Below, piece by piece: positions 1-7,400 of a DNA stretch of 31,739 bases. Each line of letters opens with the position of its first letter. The first letter of the stretch is position 1. The translations under genes and the position numbers were made by a program. The notes beneath the pieces were generated by a model, which was not told the DNA's origin, did not search any database, and worked only from the letters and a program-made list of their open reading frames with translations. Source of the DNA: JBKEAJ01 sp047972135 (lineage in GTDB: Bacteria; Bacteroidota; Bacteroidia; Bacteroidales; Prolixibacteraceae); contig JBKEAJ010000012.1 of assembly GCA_047972135.1 (NCBI GenBank), forward strand, positions 1 to 31,739, in the 5' to 3' direction.

Positions 1-250
1 CCCTCCTTGAAGAAGGAGGGGATTTAAAAACTCTCCTCCTGCGAAGGAGGAGTACCCGAAGGGGGTGGAGGTGGCTGTTAATTGATACTACAATGCTGTG
101 ATGTTAAGATGGAATACGATATGTTTTTAGGGATGTAGTCCCGATATCTTCGTAGCAAGGAGATGTGAAAAAAAATAATAATAGGGGCGGTAGCCCTGAT
201 ATAAATGCAGGTTGAATCGTTGAACTGTTTAAGGTTTAACCGTTTAGATT
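1..250 (+). repeat. Composite dispersed repeat, copy 1 (left end cut by window)
   Basis: Module A (about 1-75) holds three hairpins in a row: CCCTCCTT/AAGGAGGG (1-20), CTCCTCCT-GCGA-AGGAGGAG (33-52) and CCC-GAA-GGG (55-63). Module B (about 85-165) carries the small hairpin GGGAT-GTA-GTCCC at 130-142. Module C (about 184-197) is GGGC-GGTA-GCCC. It is followed by two imperfect 15-bp T-rich units (about 227-250). The same modules in the same order recur at 31249-31562 and, inverted, at 22880-23145. No gene is credible here; the minus-strand ORF over 78-290 is the repeat read as protein. Confidence 0.9.
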
Positions 251-300
251 TTAAAATGTGGCAGGACGTACAAGATAAATAATTTCTCACAACAATTTCT

Positions 301-308
301 TACCTTTG
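301..308 (+). promoter_or_regulatory. -7 box TACCTTTG upstream of ribE
   Basis: This matches the Bacteroidota TAnnTTTG -7 consensus and lies 27 bases before the ribE start codon, just after the repeat ends. I see no clear TTTG -33 box at the usual spacing. Confidence 0.5.
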
Positions 309-335
309 GGCTTCAACAAATAAAAAGATAAAATT

Positions 336-938
336 ATGTTTTCAGGGATAGTAGAAGGAATAGGACTTGTCAGCAAAATCGAACATGACAAAGAGAATGT
401 GCACCTTACGCTGACGTGCGAGTTTACCAAGGAATTGAAGATTGACCAAAGTCTGTCGCACAACGGTGTGTGTCTTACGGTTGTTAACATCGACGGCAAC
501 AAATATACCGTTACGGCTATAAAAGAGACACTGGAGAAATCTAATCTCGGACTTCTGGAAGTGGGCAGCAAGATCAACCTCGAACGAAGCATGCCGATGA
601 ATGGCAGACTAGACGGACATATCGTGCAAGGGCATGTAGACCAAACCGCTAAGTGCGTGAAAATCGACAATGCCGACGGCAGTTTCTACTATACCTTTGA
701 GTATGAGTTCGATAAAGAGATGGCTAAAAAGGGATATATGACTGTTGAGAAAGGCTCGGTAACGGTAAACGGTGTCAGCCTTACTGTCGTAAATTCGCAG
801 GACTCGTCATTTCAGGTGGCAATAATTCCTTACACTCAGGAGATGACAAATTTTCATACTTTCAAAGTCGGAAGCACTGTCAACCTTGAGTTCGATATTA
901 TCGGCAAATACCTCAGCAAGCTAAATCAGTACAAGTGA
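336..938 (+). CDS. ribE: Riboflavin synthase
   Basis: Riboflavin synthase converts two molecules of 6,7-dimethyl-8-ribityllumazine into riboflavin and a pyrimidine, the last step of riboflavin synthesis, in the cytosol. The 200-residue protein has the usual family length and the diagnostic N-terminus MFSGIVEGIG. It shows the internal duplication of two lumazine-binding domains: SHNGVCLTVV at 41-50 and VTVNGVSLTVV at 142-152. Cys46 and His100 (in GHVD) match the family's conserved active-site Cys48 and His102 of E. coli. The C-terminus keeps DIIGKYLSK. ATG at 336 is the only start that preserves the MF-GIVE end. No other rib gene is adjacent, so it is probably transcribed alone from the -7 box at 301. 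The symbol ribC is also used for this enzyme in some species. Confidence 0.96.
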   Translation: MFSGIVEGIGLVSKIEHDKENVHLTLTCEFTKELKIDQSLSHNGVCLTVVNIDGNKYTVTAIKETLEKSNLGLLEVGSKINLERSMPMNGRLDGHIVQGHVDQTAKCVKIDNADGSFYYTFEYEFDKEMAKKGYMTVEKGSVTVNGVSLTVVNSQDSSFQVAIIPYTQEMTNFHTFKVGSTVNLEFDIIGKYLSKLNQYK

Positions 939-948
939 TAATGTGGCA

Positions 949-967
949 ATTTGCTGATGTGATAATT
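949..967. repeat. Left arm of a 19-bp inverted repeat flanking fic
   Basis: ATTTGCTGATGTGATAATT at 949-967 is the reverse complement, with one mismatch, of 1890-1908. The fic gene lies between the two arms. Confidence 0.6.
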
Positions 968-1011
968 AACTGATACAACAAGCGATGTAAAATCAAACCC
1001 CGATTATAAAG

Positions 1012-1759
1012 ATGGCACTAAATCAAGAGAAATACGGCGACAGCACCTTACGCAATATACTGAAAGAGCAAAAGGAGATGAAGCTAAAAGGCGGTATTTA
1101 CCATCGCACTCAGCTTGACTTGACTTACAACTCCAATCGTATAGAGGGCAGTAAATTGTCTATTGAGCAAACTCGTCTTATATTCGAGACTAACACAATT
1201 GGTCTGACAGAAGACATTATCAATGTGGATGATATCATCGAAACGTCAAACCACTTCAAAGCTGTAGACCTGATTATAGAAATGGCAGAACAAGCTATTT
1301 CAGAGGATCTTATAAAAACTCTACACCGCATATTGAAGTCGGGTACATCAGACAGCGGTAAAGATTGGTTTGCCGTGGGTGATTACAAGAAACTCCCCAA
1401 CGAGGTAGGTGGCAATGCAAGCTGTCTCCCTGAGGATATTGAGAATGAAATGAAAACTCTACTTAGTGATTATAATGCAAAGGCAAATAAGACAATAGAC
1501 GACATTATCGAATTTCATTGGAGGTTTGAATGTATCCATCCTTTCCAAGACGGGAACGGACGAGTAGGACGGCTTGTTATGTTCAAAGAGTGCTTGGCAA
1601 ACGACATAGTTCCATTTATTATTGACGAAGATTTAAAACTGTTCTATTATAGGGGGGCTGCGTGAATGGGAACACACAAAGAACTATTTGACTGACACTT
1701 GCCTCACGGCACAAGACTCCTACAAGGAGATTTTGAGATATTTCAGAATAAACTTCTAA
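1012..1759 (+). pseudogene. Fic-family AMP transferase, frameshifted near its C-terminus
   Basis: Fic enzymes transfer AMP (sometimes other phosphate-containing groups) from a nucleotide onto hydroxyl side chains of target proteins. The intact frame runs 1012-1665 (217 residues). It has the full catalytic motif HPFQDGNGRVGR at 176-187. The N-terminal SNRIEG (41-46) matches the [S/T]xxxE[G/N] inhibitory-helix motif of self-inhibited class II Fic proteins. The frame ends abruptly at YYRGAA after six G residues (1652-1657). Removing one G continues as YYRGLREWEHTKNYLTDT and on to ...EILRYFRINF, stop 1757-1759. That is a typical Fic C-terminus, giving about 248 residues. The catalytic core is complete, so the shortened protein might still fold. 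No partner antitoxin gene is present, consistent with an in-cis inhibitory helix. The tract could be a phase-variable switch, real decay or an assembly error. Confidence 0.85.
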
Positions 1760-1784
1760 TAATCAGGGACTAGGTCTCTTTTAT

Positions 1785-1861
1785 CGTCATTGCGAGCGTC
1801 AGCGTGGCAATCGGTTCTTTGTCGGCAGAGATTGCTTCGTCGCAGGCTCCTCGCAATGACG
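1785..1861. repeat. Dispersed palindromic repeat (GTCATTGCGAG family), copy 1
   Basis: The perfect inverted arms CGTCATTGCGAG (1785-1796) and CTCGCAATGACG (1850-1861) enclose inner segments related to GTGGCAATC and AGATTGC. The same unit recurs at 8308-8383 and 23222-23296. It follows fic directly and could act as a 3' hairpin, but it has no T-run of a terminator. Confidence 0.85.
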
Positions 1862-1889
1862 TCTTTGTATTCAGCTCTTGTCATCATCC

Positions 1890-1908
1890 AATTATCACAT
1901 CAGTAAAT
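1890..1908. repeat. Right arm of the inverted repeat flanking fic
   Basis: This is the reverse complement of 949-967, with 18 of 19 bases matching. Confidence 0.6.
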
Positions 1909-1909
1909 C

Positions 1910-2212
1910 TGTAATAGAAAAACCTCTAAGCTTATTTTTTCCATAGGGAATAAAGCTCAATAGAAACTTGCTACGATATATTGTCCTATTCGCCGTAGGT
2001 GATACATTACTTCGCATAATTATCAACAAACATCTATCCCCTACGGGGAATGTTTATATTTTTCGCCTACATCTTTTCTATTAAGCTCTAAGTCCTACGG
2101 ACTAAACCCTAAACAATTAAACTTTAAACAAAGCTGCTTGCTTATAGCCTCTACTTAGTGCTTGTCCATAATGTCAAGAGTCTTGATATTGGACTTTATA
2201 GACGGACTCTAA
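1910..2212. repeat. Gene-free stretch with degenerate hairpin modules
   Basis: There is no gene here. It contains three compact hairpins with TAC/GTA triloops: TCGCC-GTA-GGTGA (1990-2002), TCCCC-TAC-GGGGA (2037-2049) and AGTCC-TAC-GGACT (2091-2103). The last is followed by T-rich repeat remnants like those after module C elsewhere. CTTGCTACGATAT near 1968 resembles the start of inverted module B. It is probably an eroded inverted copy of the composite repeat. Confidence 0.6.
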
Positions 2213-3474
2213 TTAGAAACCCAAACCTATATCAGTGTTAGGATATTTCTTCATGCTTGCTATATGGCGTTTCTGAAATGCCAATACTGCCGGCATCCCC
2301 CATTCAAACCATCTATGCCCTTCGCTCACCTGCTCTTTAGGGTCAACATTTAGGTTAAACACCCATGGAGAGGGGCTTACACGTACGAGCGTGCTGGCAT
2401 CTATATTTCGTTTTTCGGCTTTGGTGTCGAAAATCTAAATGTACCTTGTAGTCCTTCCAACGAATGGCACAAAAGTCTGTTCCTGCCCAATGGAATACTG
2501 CCTGACGACGAGAGTGTCCATCTTTTGCCAACAAAAATGCAGTTTGGTCGATACCGTCGTAGTACAAATTGTTAGGAAGTTTGTTTTGAACCTCAGCAAT
2601 GCGAAGTATTGTCATGTAGATGTCGGTGAAATCTATAAGCTCGTTCGACACTTGCCCCGGCTCAATCATCCCTTTCCAATATGCTATACCCGGCACACGC
2701 ACTCCTCCTTCCCAAGTAGTACCTTTACCGCCTCGCCATGGATGAAAACCTGCATCGGGAAACACACTTCACGCTTGCCACCTTTTACACCTGTCAGTAA
2801 GCCTTCGGTGCGCAGCTCTTGTGCTTTTTCTCTGAGAACAGGATTGTTGAGCATGTCAGAGTAGGTACGAGTGTCGAGATACTGTGAGTAGTCGGCAGTT
2901 GCGGCAGGAAGTCCGTAGAGATAGTCAAAGCCAACTTCGTGAGGCAACATATTCTCGCCTTCGCCAATGTGCCACTTTCCTATAAGGGCAGTGTTGTAGC
3001 CTATTGACGATAGGAGTTTTGCTTGGGTAACTTCGATGCTCCAAGGATTGGTTTTAACCTCGTCGCCCTTCAACAGGGGTCGTGTTAAACCACTTCGCAC
3101 CGGCAAACGTCCTGTCATCAACGCAGCGCGCGATGGAGTGCAGGTAGGAGTTGAGTAGAAGGAAGTGAATTTCTTTCCTTCAAATGCCAAATGGTCGATG
3201 TTGGGAGTAGGCGCACCAATTGCTGCTCCGCCACCAAAACATCCCGGGTCGCCCCAACCCAAATCGTCAACAAAAAAGATTAGTACATTGGGCTTTTGCC
3301 CTGCGTTTTTCTCAAAATCTTTAAGTTTCTGTGAAGCTACTTTCTCCTGCTCCGGACGAGGAATTGCAGGCTCCCAATTTTCTTTTTCTACCACAGTCTC
3401 GTCGAAAACACTAACTTGTGCAAATAGGTTTACAGACAAGACTAAGAATCCTAAAATCAATATTTTTTTTTCAT
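2213..3474 (-). pseudogene. Secreted sulfatase, disrupted in at least three places
   Basis: Formylglycine sulfatases remove sulfate esters, in Bacteroidota usually from host or algal glycans in the periplasm. The longest piece (3460-2684) has FFVDDLGWGD with metal-binding aspartates, the formylglycine site CTPSR inside STPTCTPSRAALMTGR, and GKWHIG. The 5' end is broken: ATG 3474-3472 is followed by nine A residues and a stop. Ten A would restore MKKKILILGFLVLSVNLFAQ, a clean signal peptide. After GVKGGKREV the sequence jumps, in another frame, to MFPDAGFHPWRGGKGTTWEG, so roughly a hundred family-typical residues (including the TDNG region) are missing. A third frame change near 2430-2434 separates WKDYKVHLDF from DTKAEKRNID and the C-terminus ending YPNTDIGLGF (stop 2213-2215). 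A functional product is very unlikely. Confidence 0.88.
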
Positions 3475-3549
3475 ATTGAAATTTTTATTGCTATTAGTAC
3501 AAATCGTTTATTAGGCAGATTTTGTTCAAATACATCAAAAAAAAATTCC

Positions 3550-3557
3550 TATCTTTG
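3550..3557 (+). promoter_or_regulatory. -7 box TATCTTTG upstream of the GH2 gene
   Basis: TAnnTTTG consensus 36 bases before ATG 3594. The nearest TTTG upstream (3521-3524) is 25 bases away, longer than the usual 19-21. The box argues against translation from the in-frame TTG at 3522, which lies upstream of it. Confidence 0.5.
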
Positions 3558-3593
3558 GGGAGACTATTGTTAAACATGAACAAAATAAACAAA

Positions 3594-6239
3594 ATGAAAA
3601 AGTCGTATCTGATATTGCTAATGTTACTATTCTTTGCATTTACACTGGATGCTAGTCCAAAATTCTCGACAGCAGGATTTTTCGAGCTGCAAAATAGTGG
3701 CAGAGAGGTCTTTAATATGAATCCTGCATGGCGATTTCATAAAGGAGATGTGGAAAATGCACAAGAAATATCATTTGTAGATTCGTCGTGGTCGGTAATA
3801 ACTCTGCCAAACGGCATTGAGTATCTACCCGAAGAGGCTAGCGGCTGTGTAAACTATCAGGGAATTGTCTGGTATAGAAAACATTTTAATGTTGACAATA
3901 GCCTTAAAGGGAAAAAACTCTTCCTACACTTCGAAGCTATAATGGGTAAATCAAAAGTATGGATAAACGGGCAGCTCGTGAGAGAGTCCTTCGATGGATA
4001 CTCGCCTGTTATTGCGTCGATAGAACAATACCTGAACTGGGATGGCGACAATATTATTGCGGTGATGGCTGATAATAGCGACGACCCAATGTATCCTCCC
4101 GGCAAACCGCAAACTCTGCTAGACTTTACCTACTTCGGCGGAATTTACAGAGACTGCTGGCTAGTGGCTCATAATCAAACATATATAACAGACCCTAATT
4201 ATGAAAACGAGCCAGGTAGCGGCGGACTTATGGTGTACTACCCCACCGCAAGCGACGAGCAGGCAGACATAGCCATGAAACTACATATTCGTAATGAGCA
4301 AAGCTCTAATTTTAAAGGAAAAATCCGATATACTTTAATTGATAAAAACGGAGCGAAAGTAAAGGAGAGCATAAGCTCTATCAGCGTGCCAAGCAAGGAT
4401 GCTAAACAGTTTGCAGCAAGCATGAGTATTCCAAAGCCAAATTTGTGGTCGCCCGAAAACCCATATCTCTACGATTTAAAAATCGAAGTGCTGGACGCAA
4501 AAGGGAAAACCGCAGACGGCTACACAAGACGCATAGGCATCAGGAAGGTTGAGTTTAAAGGTATTGACGGACTGTGGCTCAACGGAAAGCCGTACCACGA
4601 CAAGCTAATCGGCGTTAACCGTCATCAGGATTTTGCCGTCATTGGCAATGCGCTGCCAAACTCTCTCCACTACAAGGATGCCAAGAAACTACGTGCTGCC
4701 GGAGTGAGAGTAATCAGAGCCGCTCACTACCCCCACGACCCTGCATTCCTCGACGCTTGCGACGAAATGGGGATTTTTGTAATCGAATGTATCGCCGGAT
4801 GGCAGTTCTGGAACAAAGAGCCAATTTTCGGCGACAGAATACTGATGCATATAAGAAATATGATTAGACGAGACCGCAACCATGCCTCTGTGTTCATGTG
4901 GGAGCCGGTGTTAAACGAAACCCACTACCCTCAAGAGTTTGCCGAGAAAACCGTTGAGTGTGTACTCGAAGAACAACCCTACGCCAAAGATAACCTCGTG
5001 TGCGACCCTCACTCTAAAGGCAATGAGCTGTTTCCTATCATATATTCTCACCCAAAGTCTAAGGGCTCGGGACTATCGGTTTACAGCGCAAACGAACTTG
5101 AAGATAATATCTCATACTTTACAAGAGAATGGGGCGACAATGTCGACGACTGGAACTCACACAACTCCACAAGCCGTGTGCATAGGTCGTGGGGTGAGCA
5201 TGCTCAGATAATACAAGCTCAGCATTATGCAAATCCAAGCTACCCATTCACCTGCATGGAGAAACTCTACGAAACACCGCCTCATCATATCGGCGGAACT
5301 CTGTGGCACAGCTTCGACCACCAAAGAGGATACCATCCTCAGCCATTCTACGGCGGAATTATGGATGCATACCGTCAGCCAAAATATTCATACTATATGT
5401 TCGAGGCGCAAAGACCTAGAGAAACAAACCCAAACATACCTGCCGAAAGTGGACCGATGGTCTACATTGCCCACGAAATGTCGCCATTCTCGCCTGCCGA
5501 TGTTACAGTGTATTCTAATTGTGAGGAGGTAAGACTGAAAGTTTACGAAAACGGTAAACAGTACACATACAAACGTAGCGACAGCCCTCTAAAAATGCCA
5601 TCACCAATTATCACCTTTAAAGATGCTTTCGACTTTATGGATCTTAAAAAACTGTCGCGCGCAAGAAAACAAAACGAAGTGTACATGCTGGCAGAAGGAC
5701 TGATAGACGGGAAAGTGGTAGCTACATATAAAATGTCGCCCTCTCGCCGTCCAAATAAACTGAGTCTTAGGATTGACAACGAAGGTATCCCCTTGCGTGC
5801 CGACGGCTCGGACATCGTTACCATAATAGCAGAGCTGACAGATAAAGACGGCAACGTGAAACGCCTTAACAACAACTACGTGAAGTTTTCAGTTGAAGGC
5901 GAAGGTCGACTGCTCAGACAATCCGACAAACCACTAAGACTCGACTGGGGCTCTGCTCCAATACTATTGCAATCAACACTAAAAGCTGGGAAAATAAAAA
6001 TACATGCAGAGCTGGAAAATACTGGCATCAACACTGCCGAACCCGTAGAAATCGAGTTGGAATCAGTAGCCGTAGACGACAGATTTGTTTATTCAAAAAC
6101 TGAGGCTAAAGATATAGACAAAACGTCAACAGCCTCAAATTCTGCTCCCTCCAAGGTAAACGATAAAGCTAGAGGAAATGTAGAAAAAAGCCTGAAAGAA
6201 GTCGAGAAACAACAAGATGACTTCGGCGAAAAAAGATAA
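3594..6239 (+). CDS. Glycoside hydrolase family 2 (beta-galactosidase/glucuronidase-like), secreted
   Basis: GH2 enzymes cleave terminal beta-linked sugars by a retaining mechanism. The 881-residue protein starts with MKKSYLILLMLLFFAFTLDA, a signal peptide; ATG 3576 (six residues longer) is the alternative start. Order: N-terminal sugar-binding beta-sandwich (WYRKHF, KVWINGQLVRESFDGYSP), an immunoglobulin-like domain, then the TIM barrel beginning NGKPYHDKLIGVNRHQDF. Glu442 in WEPVLNETHYP is the expected acid/base and Glu512 in TREWGD the likely nucleophile. A C-terminal beta-domain (PLRADGSDIVTIIAELTDKDG) resembles the Ig-like modules of DUF4982-type Bacteroidota GH2 proteins. The last 40 residues are charged and look disordered. 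It is divergent from the broken sulfatase, so the pair may once have served desulfation and glycan cleavage. The substrate cannot be told from sequence. Confidence 0.9.
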   Translation: MKKSYLILLMLLFFAFTLDASPKFSTAGFFELQNSGREVFNMNPAWRFHKGDVENAQEISFVDSSWSVITLPNGIEYLPEEASGCVNYQGIVWYRKHFNVDNSLKGKKLFLHFEAIMGKSKVWINGQLVRESFDGYSPVIASIEQYLNWDGDNIIAVMADNSDDPMYPPGKPQTLLDFTYFGGIYRDCWLVAHNQTYITDPNYENEPGSGGLMVYYPTASDEQADIAMKLHIRNEQSSNFKGKIRYTLIDKNGAKVKESISSISVPSKDAKQFAASMSIPKPNLWSPENPYLYDLKIEVLDAKGKTADGYTRRIGIRKVEFKGIDGLWLNGKPYHDKLIGVNRHQDFAVIGNALPNSLHYKDAKKLRAAGVRVIRAAHYPHDPAFLDACDEMGIFVIECIAGWQFWNKEPIFGDRILMHIRNMIRRDRNHASVFMWEPVLNETHYPQEFAEKTVECVLEEQPYAKDNLVCDPHSKGNELFPIIYSHPKSKGSGLSVYSANELEDNISYFTREWGDNVDDWNSHNSTSRVHRSWGEHAQIIQAQHYANPSYPFTCMEKLYETPPHHIGGTLWHSFDHQRGYHPQPFYGGIMDAYRQPKYSYYMFEAQRPRETNPNIPAESGPMVYIAHEMSPFSPADVTVYSNCEEVRLKVYENGKQYTYKRSDSPLKMPSPIITFKDAFDFMDLKKLSRARKQNEVYMLAEGLIDGKVVATYKMSPSRRPNKLSLRIDNEGIPLRADGSDIVTIIAELTDKDGNVKRLNNNYVKFSVEGEGRLLRQSDKPLRLDWGSAPILLQSTLKAGKIKIHAELENTGINTAEPVEIELESVAVDDRFVYSKTEAKDIDKTSTASNSAPSKVNDKARGNVEKSLKEVEKQQDDFGEKR

Positions 6240-6243
6240 AACA

Positions 6244-6633
6244 ATGAGAAACTCAAGTTTATATTCAATAGGACATGGAAACAAAGACATAGATACGTTC
6301 ATTAATGAACTAAAGCACTTTGAGATTGATTATCTAATTGACATAAGGTCTAATCCACACTCTAAGTACAACCCTCAGTTTAATCAAAAGGAAGCTGACA
6401 CACAACAAGGAAAATCAAAACGAGAAAGAAGCAGTCTGGGTAAAGTGTTTACAATCACTTATAAAGATCGAATCCTAAGTAAATTTAATTTCGATAATTT
6501 CATTGACAAACTTGACAGAATTGGAGCGAGTCGAGTAGTGTTATTTTGTGTTGAGGAAAAAGCGGAAGCATGTCATAGATCCATTGTTGCGGACAAACTC
6601 CAACAATTTGGTTATAAAATCACACATTTATGA
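6244..6633 (+). CDS. DUF488-family protein, short form
   Basis: The protein has about 129 residues. The N-terminus YSIGHGNKDIDTFINEL and the following LIDIRSNPHSKYNPQFNQ are the DUF488 signature, and VVLFCVEEKAEACHRS carries its C-terminal CHR motif. The biochemical role of DUF488 is not established. The segment between PQFNQ and the CHR region is shorter than in the usual DUF488 proteins of about 150-190 residues and rich in K/E/S, so an internal loss is possible, though the frame is open. ATG 6244 is preferred because it lies just after the GH2 stop and gives the normal MRNSSLYSIGHGN start; an in-frame start at 6217 would overlap GH2. Its stop overlaps the next start (ATGA at 6630-6633), so the two genes are probably translationally coupled. 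The base composition is more AT-rich than in GH2, suggesting separate acquisition. Confidence 0.8.
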   Translation: MRNSSLYSIGHGNKDIDTFINELKHFEIDYLIDIRSNPHSKYNPQFNQKEADTQQGKSKRERSSLGKVFTITYKDRILSKFNFDNFIDKLDRIGASRVVLFCVEEKAEACHRSIVADKLQQFGYKITHL

Positions 6634-7334
6634 AAGAAGTCGTTTTAATACTTTCAAAAACCCAAATGAATAATGGGCGCGTTTGTATCGGCGGATTAAC
6701 GCCGAAAGGAAGATATGTTCGACTTCTTGACAAGCAAGAAAATAACCAAGCAGAGAATACAGATTTAGCACCAAGACATGGCTGGGAAATTGAATCTGAC
6801 GAGCATAAAGACAATGTCCCTCCTCATGTCGAGGACATCATAGTGCATAGTAAAATAGGAAAGGGTACACTTAAAGATGGAATTACTATTAAAGACTTTA
6901 TTGAAGAGAGAAATATTCCCATTTGGAGAGGACACCCTGATGGACTTTTTGACAGATTGATTCAGTGGACTCCCAATGGCAATGGTTACATTGACAAGGA
7001 AGTAGGTATCCCTAATCATAGTGTAGGGTTTTGGATAAGTGATAAAGATTTAAAACGAAAAGATTATAAGGGGGTTAGATATCAGTATCCGACTTCCGGT
7101 GGTTGGAGAAACATTAAATTCAAAGGACTAGAAGAACCTGTTGACACTATTCCTTTAGGCACATTAGTGAGAGTATCATTAGCAAGATGGCATAGTGGTC
7201 TCCTAATGAGAAGGAGAGCCAAAAATGCTGGTTACAACTTTCAGGATGGTATGATTATCCATAATATTATATGCCAACATTGTACAACAAAGAAGTCATG
7301 TGAAAAGGCTAGATACAGAAAGATAATTATATAA
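6630..7334 (+). pseudogene. Probable dual-OB-like protein, C-terminus frameshifted by a small insertion
   Basis: The open frame is 234 residues, but only the first part looks native. VVLILSKTQMNNGRVCIGG, GRYVRLLD, GFWISDKDL and GTLVRVSLARW resemble, from memory, Bacteroidota proteins annotated as nucleic-acid binding or dual OB-fold. After SLARW (ending 7190) the frame changes character. Skipping five bases (CATAG, 7191-7195) gives WSPNEKESQKCWLQLSGWY and a stop at 7262-7264. That restores a WW pair and the LQLSGWY ending I associate with this family, for about 209 residues in total. The CxxC-x5-C cluster (Cys215, 218, 224) in the frameshifted tail is therefore probably not a real zinc site. 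It is coupled to the DUF488 gene by a 4-base overlap. The product might keep its N-terminal fold but would end in an unrelated tail. Confidence 0.7.
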
Positions 7335-7400
7335 GAAATTAATAACGACTGTTAGTCTGATGTCCGAAATCCGAATATCTAAAAAATTAAAAATAAAACA

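Noticed and set aside
3522..3593. Longer GH2 start from TTG 3522
   Set aside because: It lies upstream of the -7 box at 3550 and would place 24 residues before a clear signal peptide.
7270..7334. Zinc site CxxC-x5-C at the end of the OB-like protein
   Set aside because: It lies beyond the inferred frameshift at 7191-7195; the restored frame stops at 7264.
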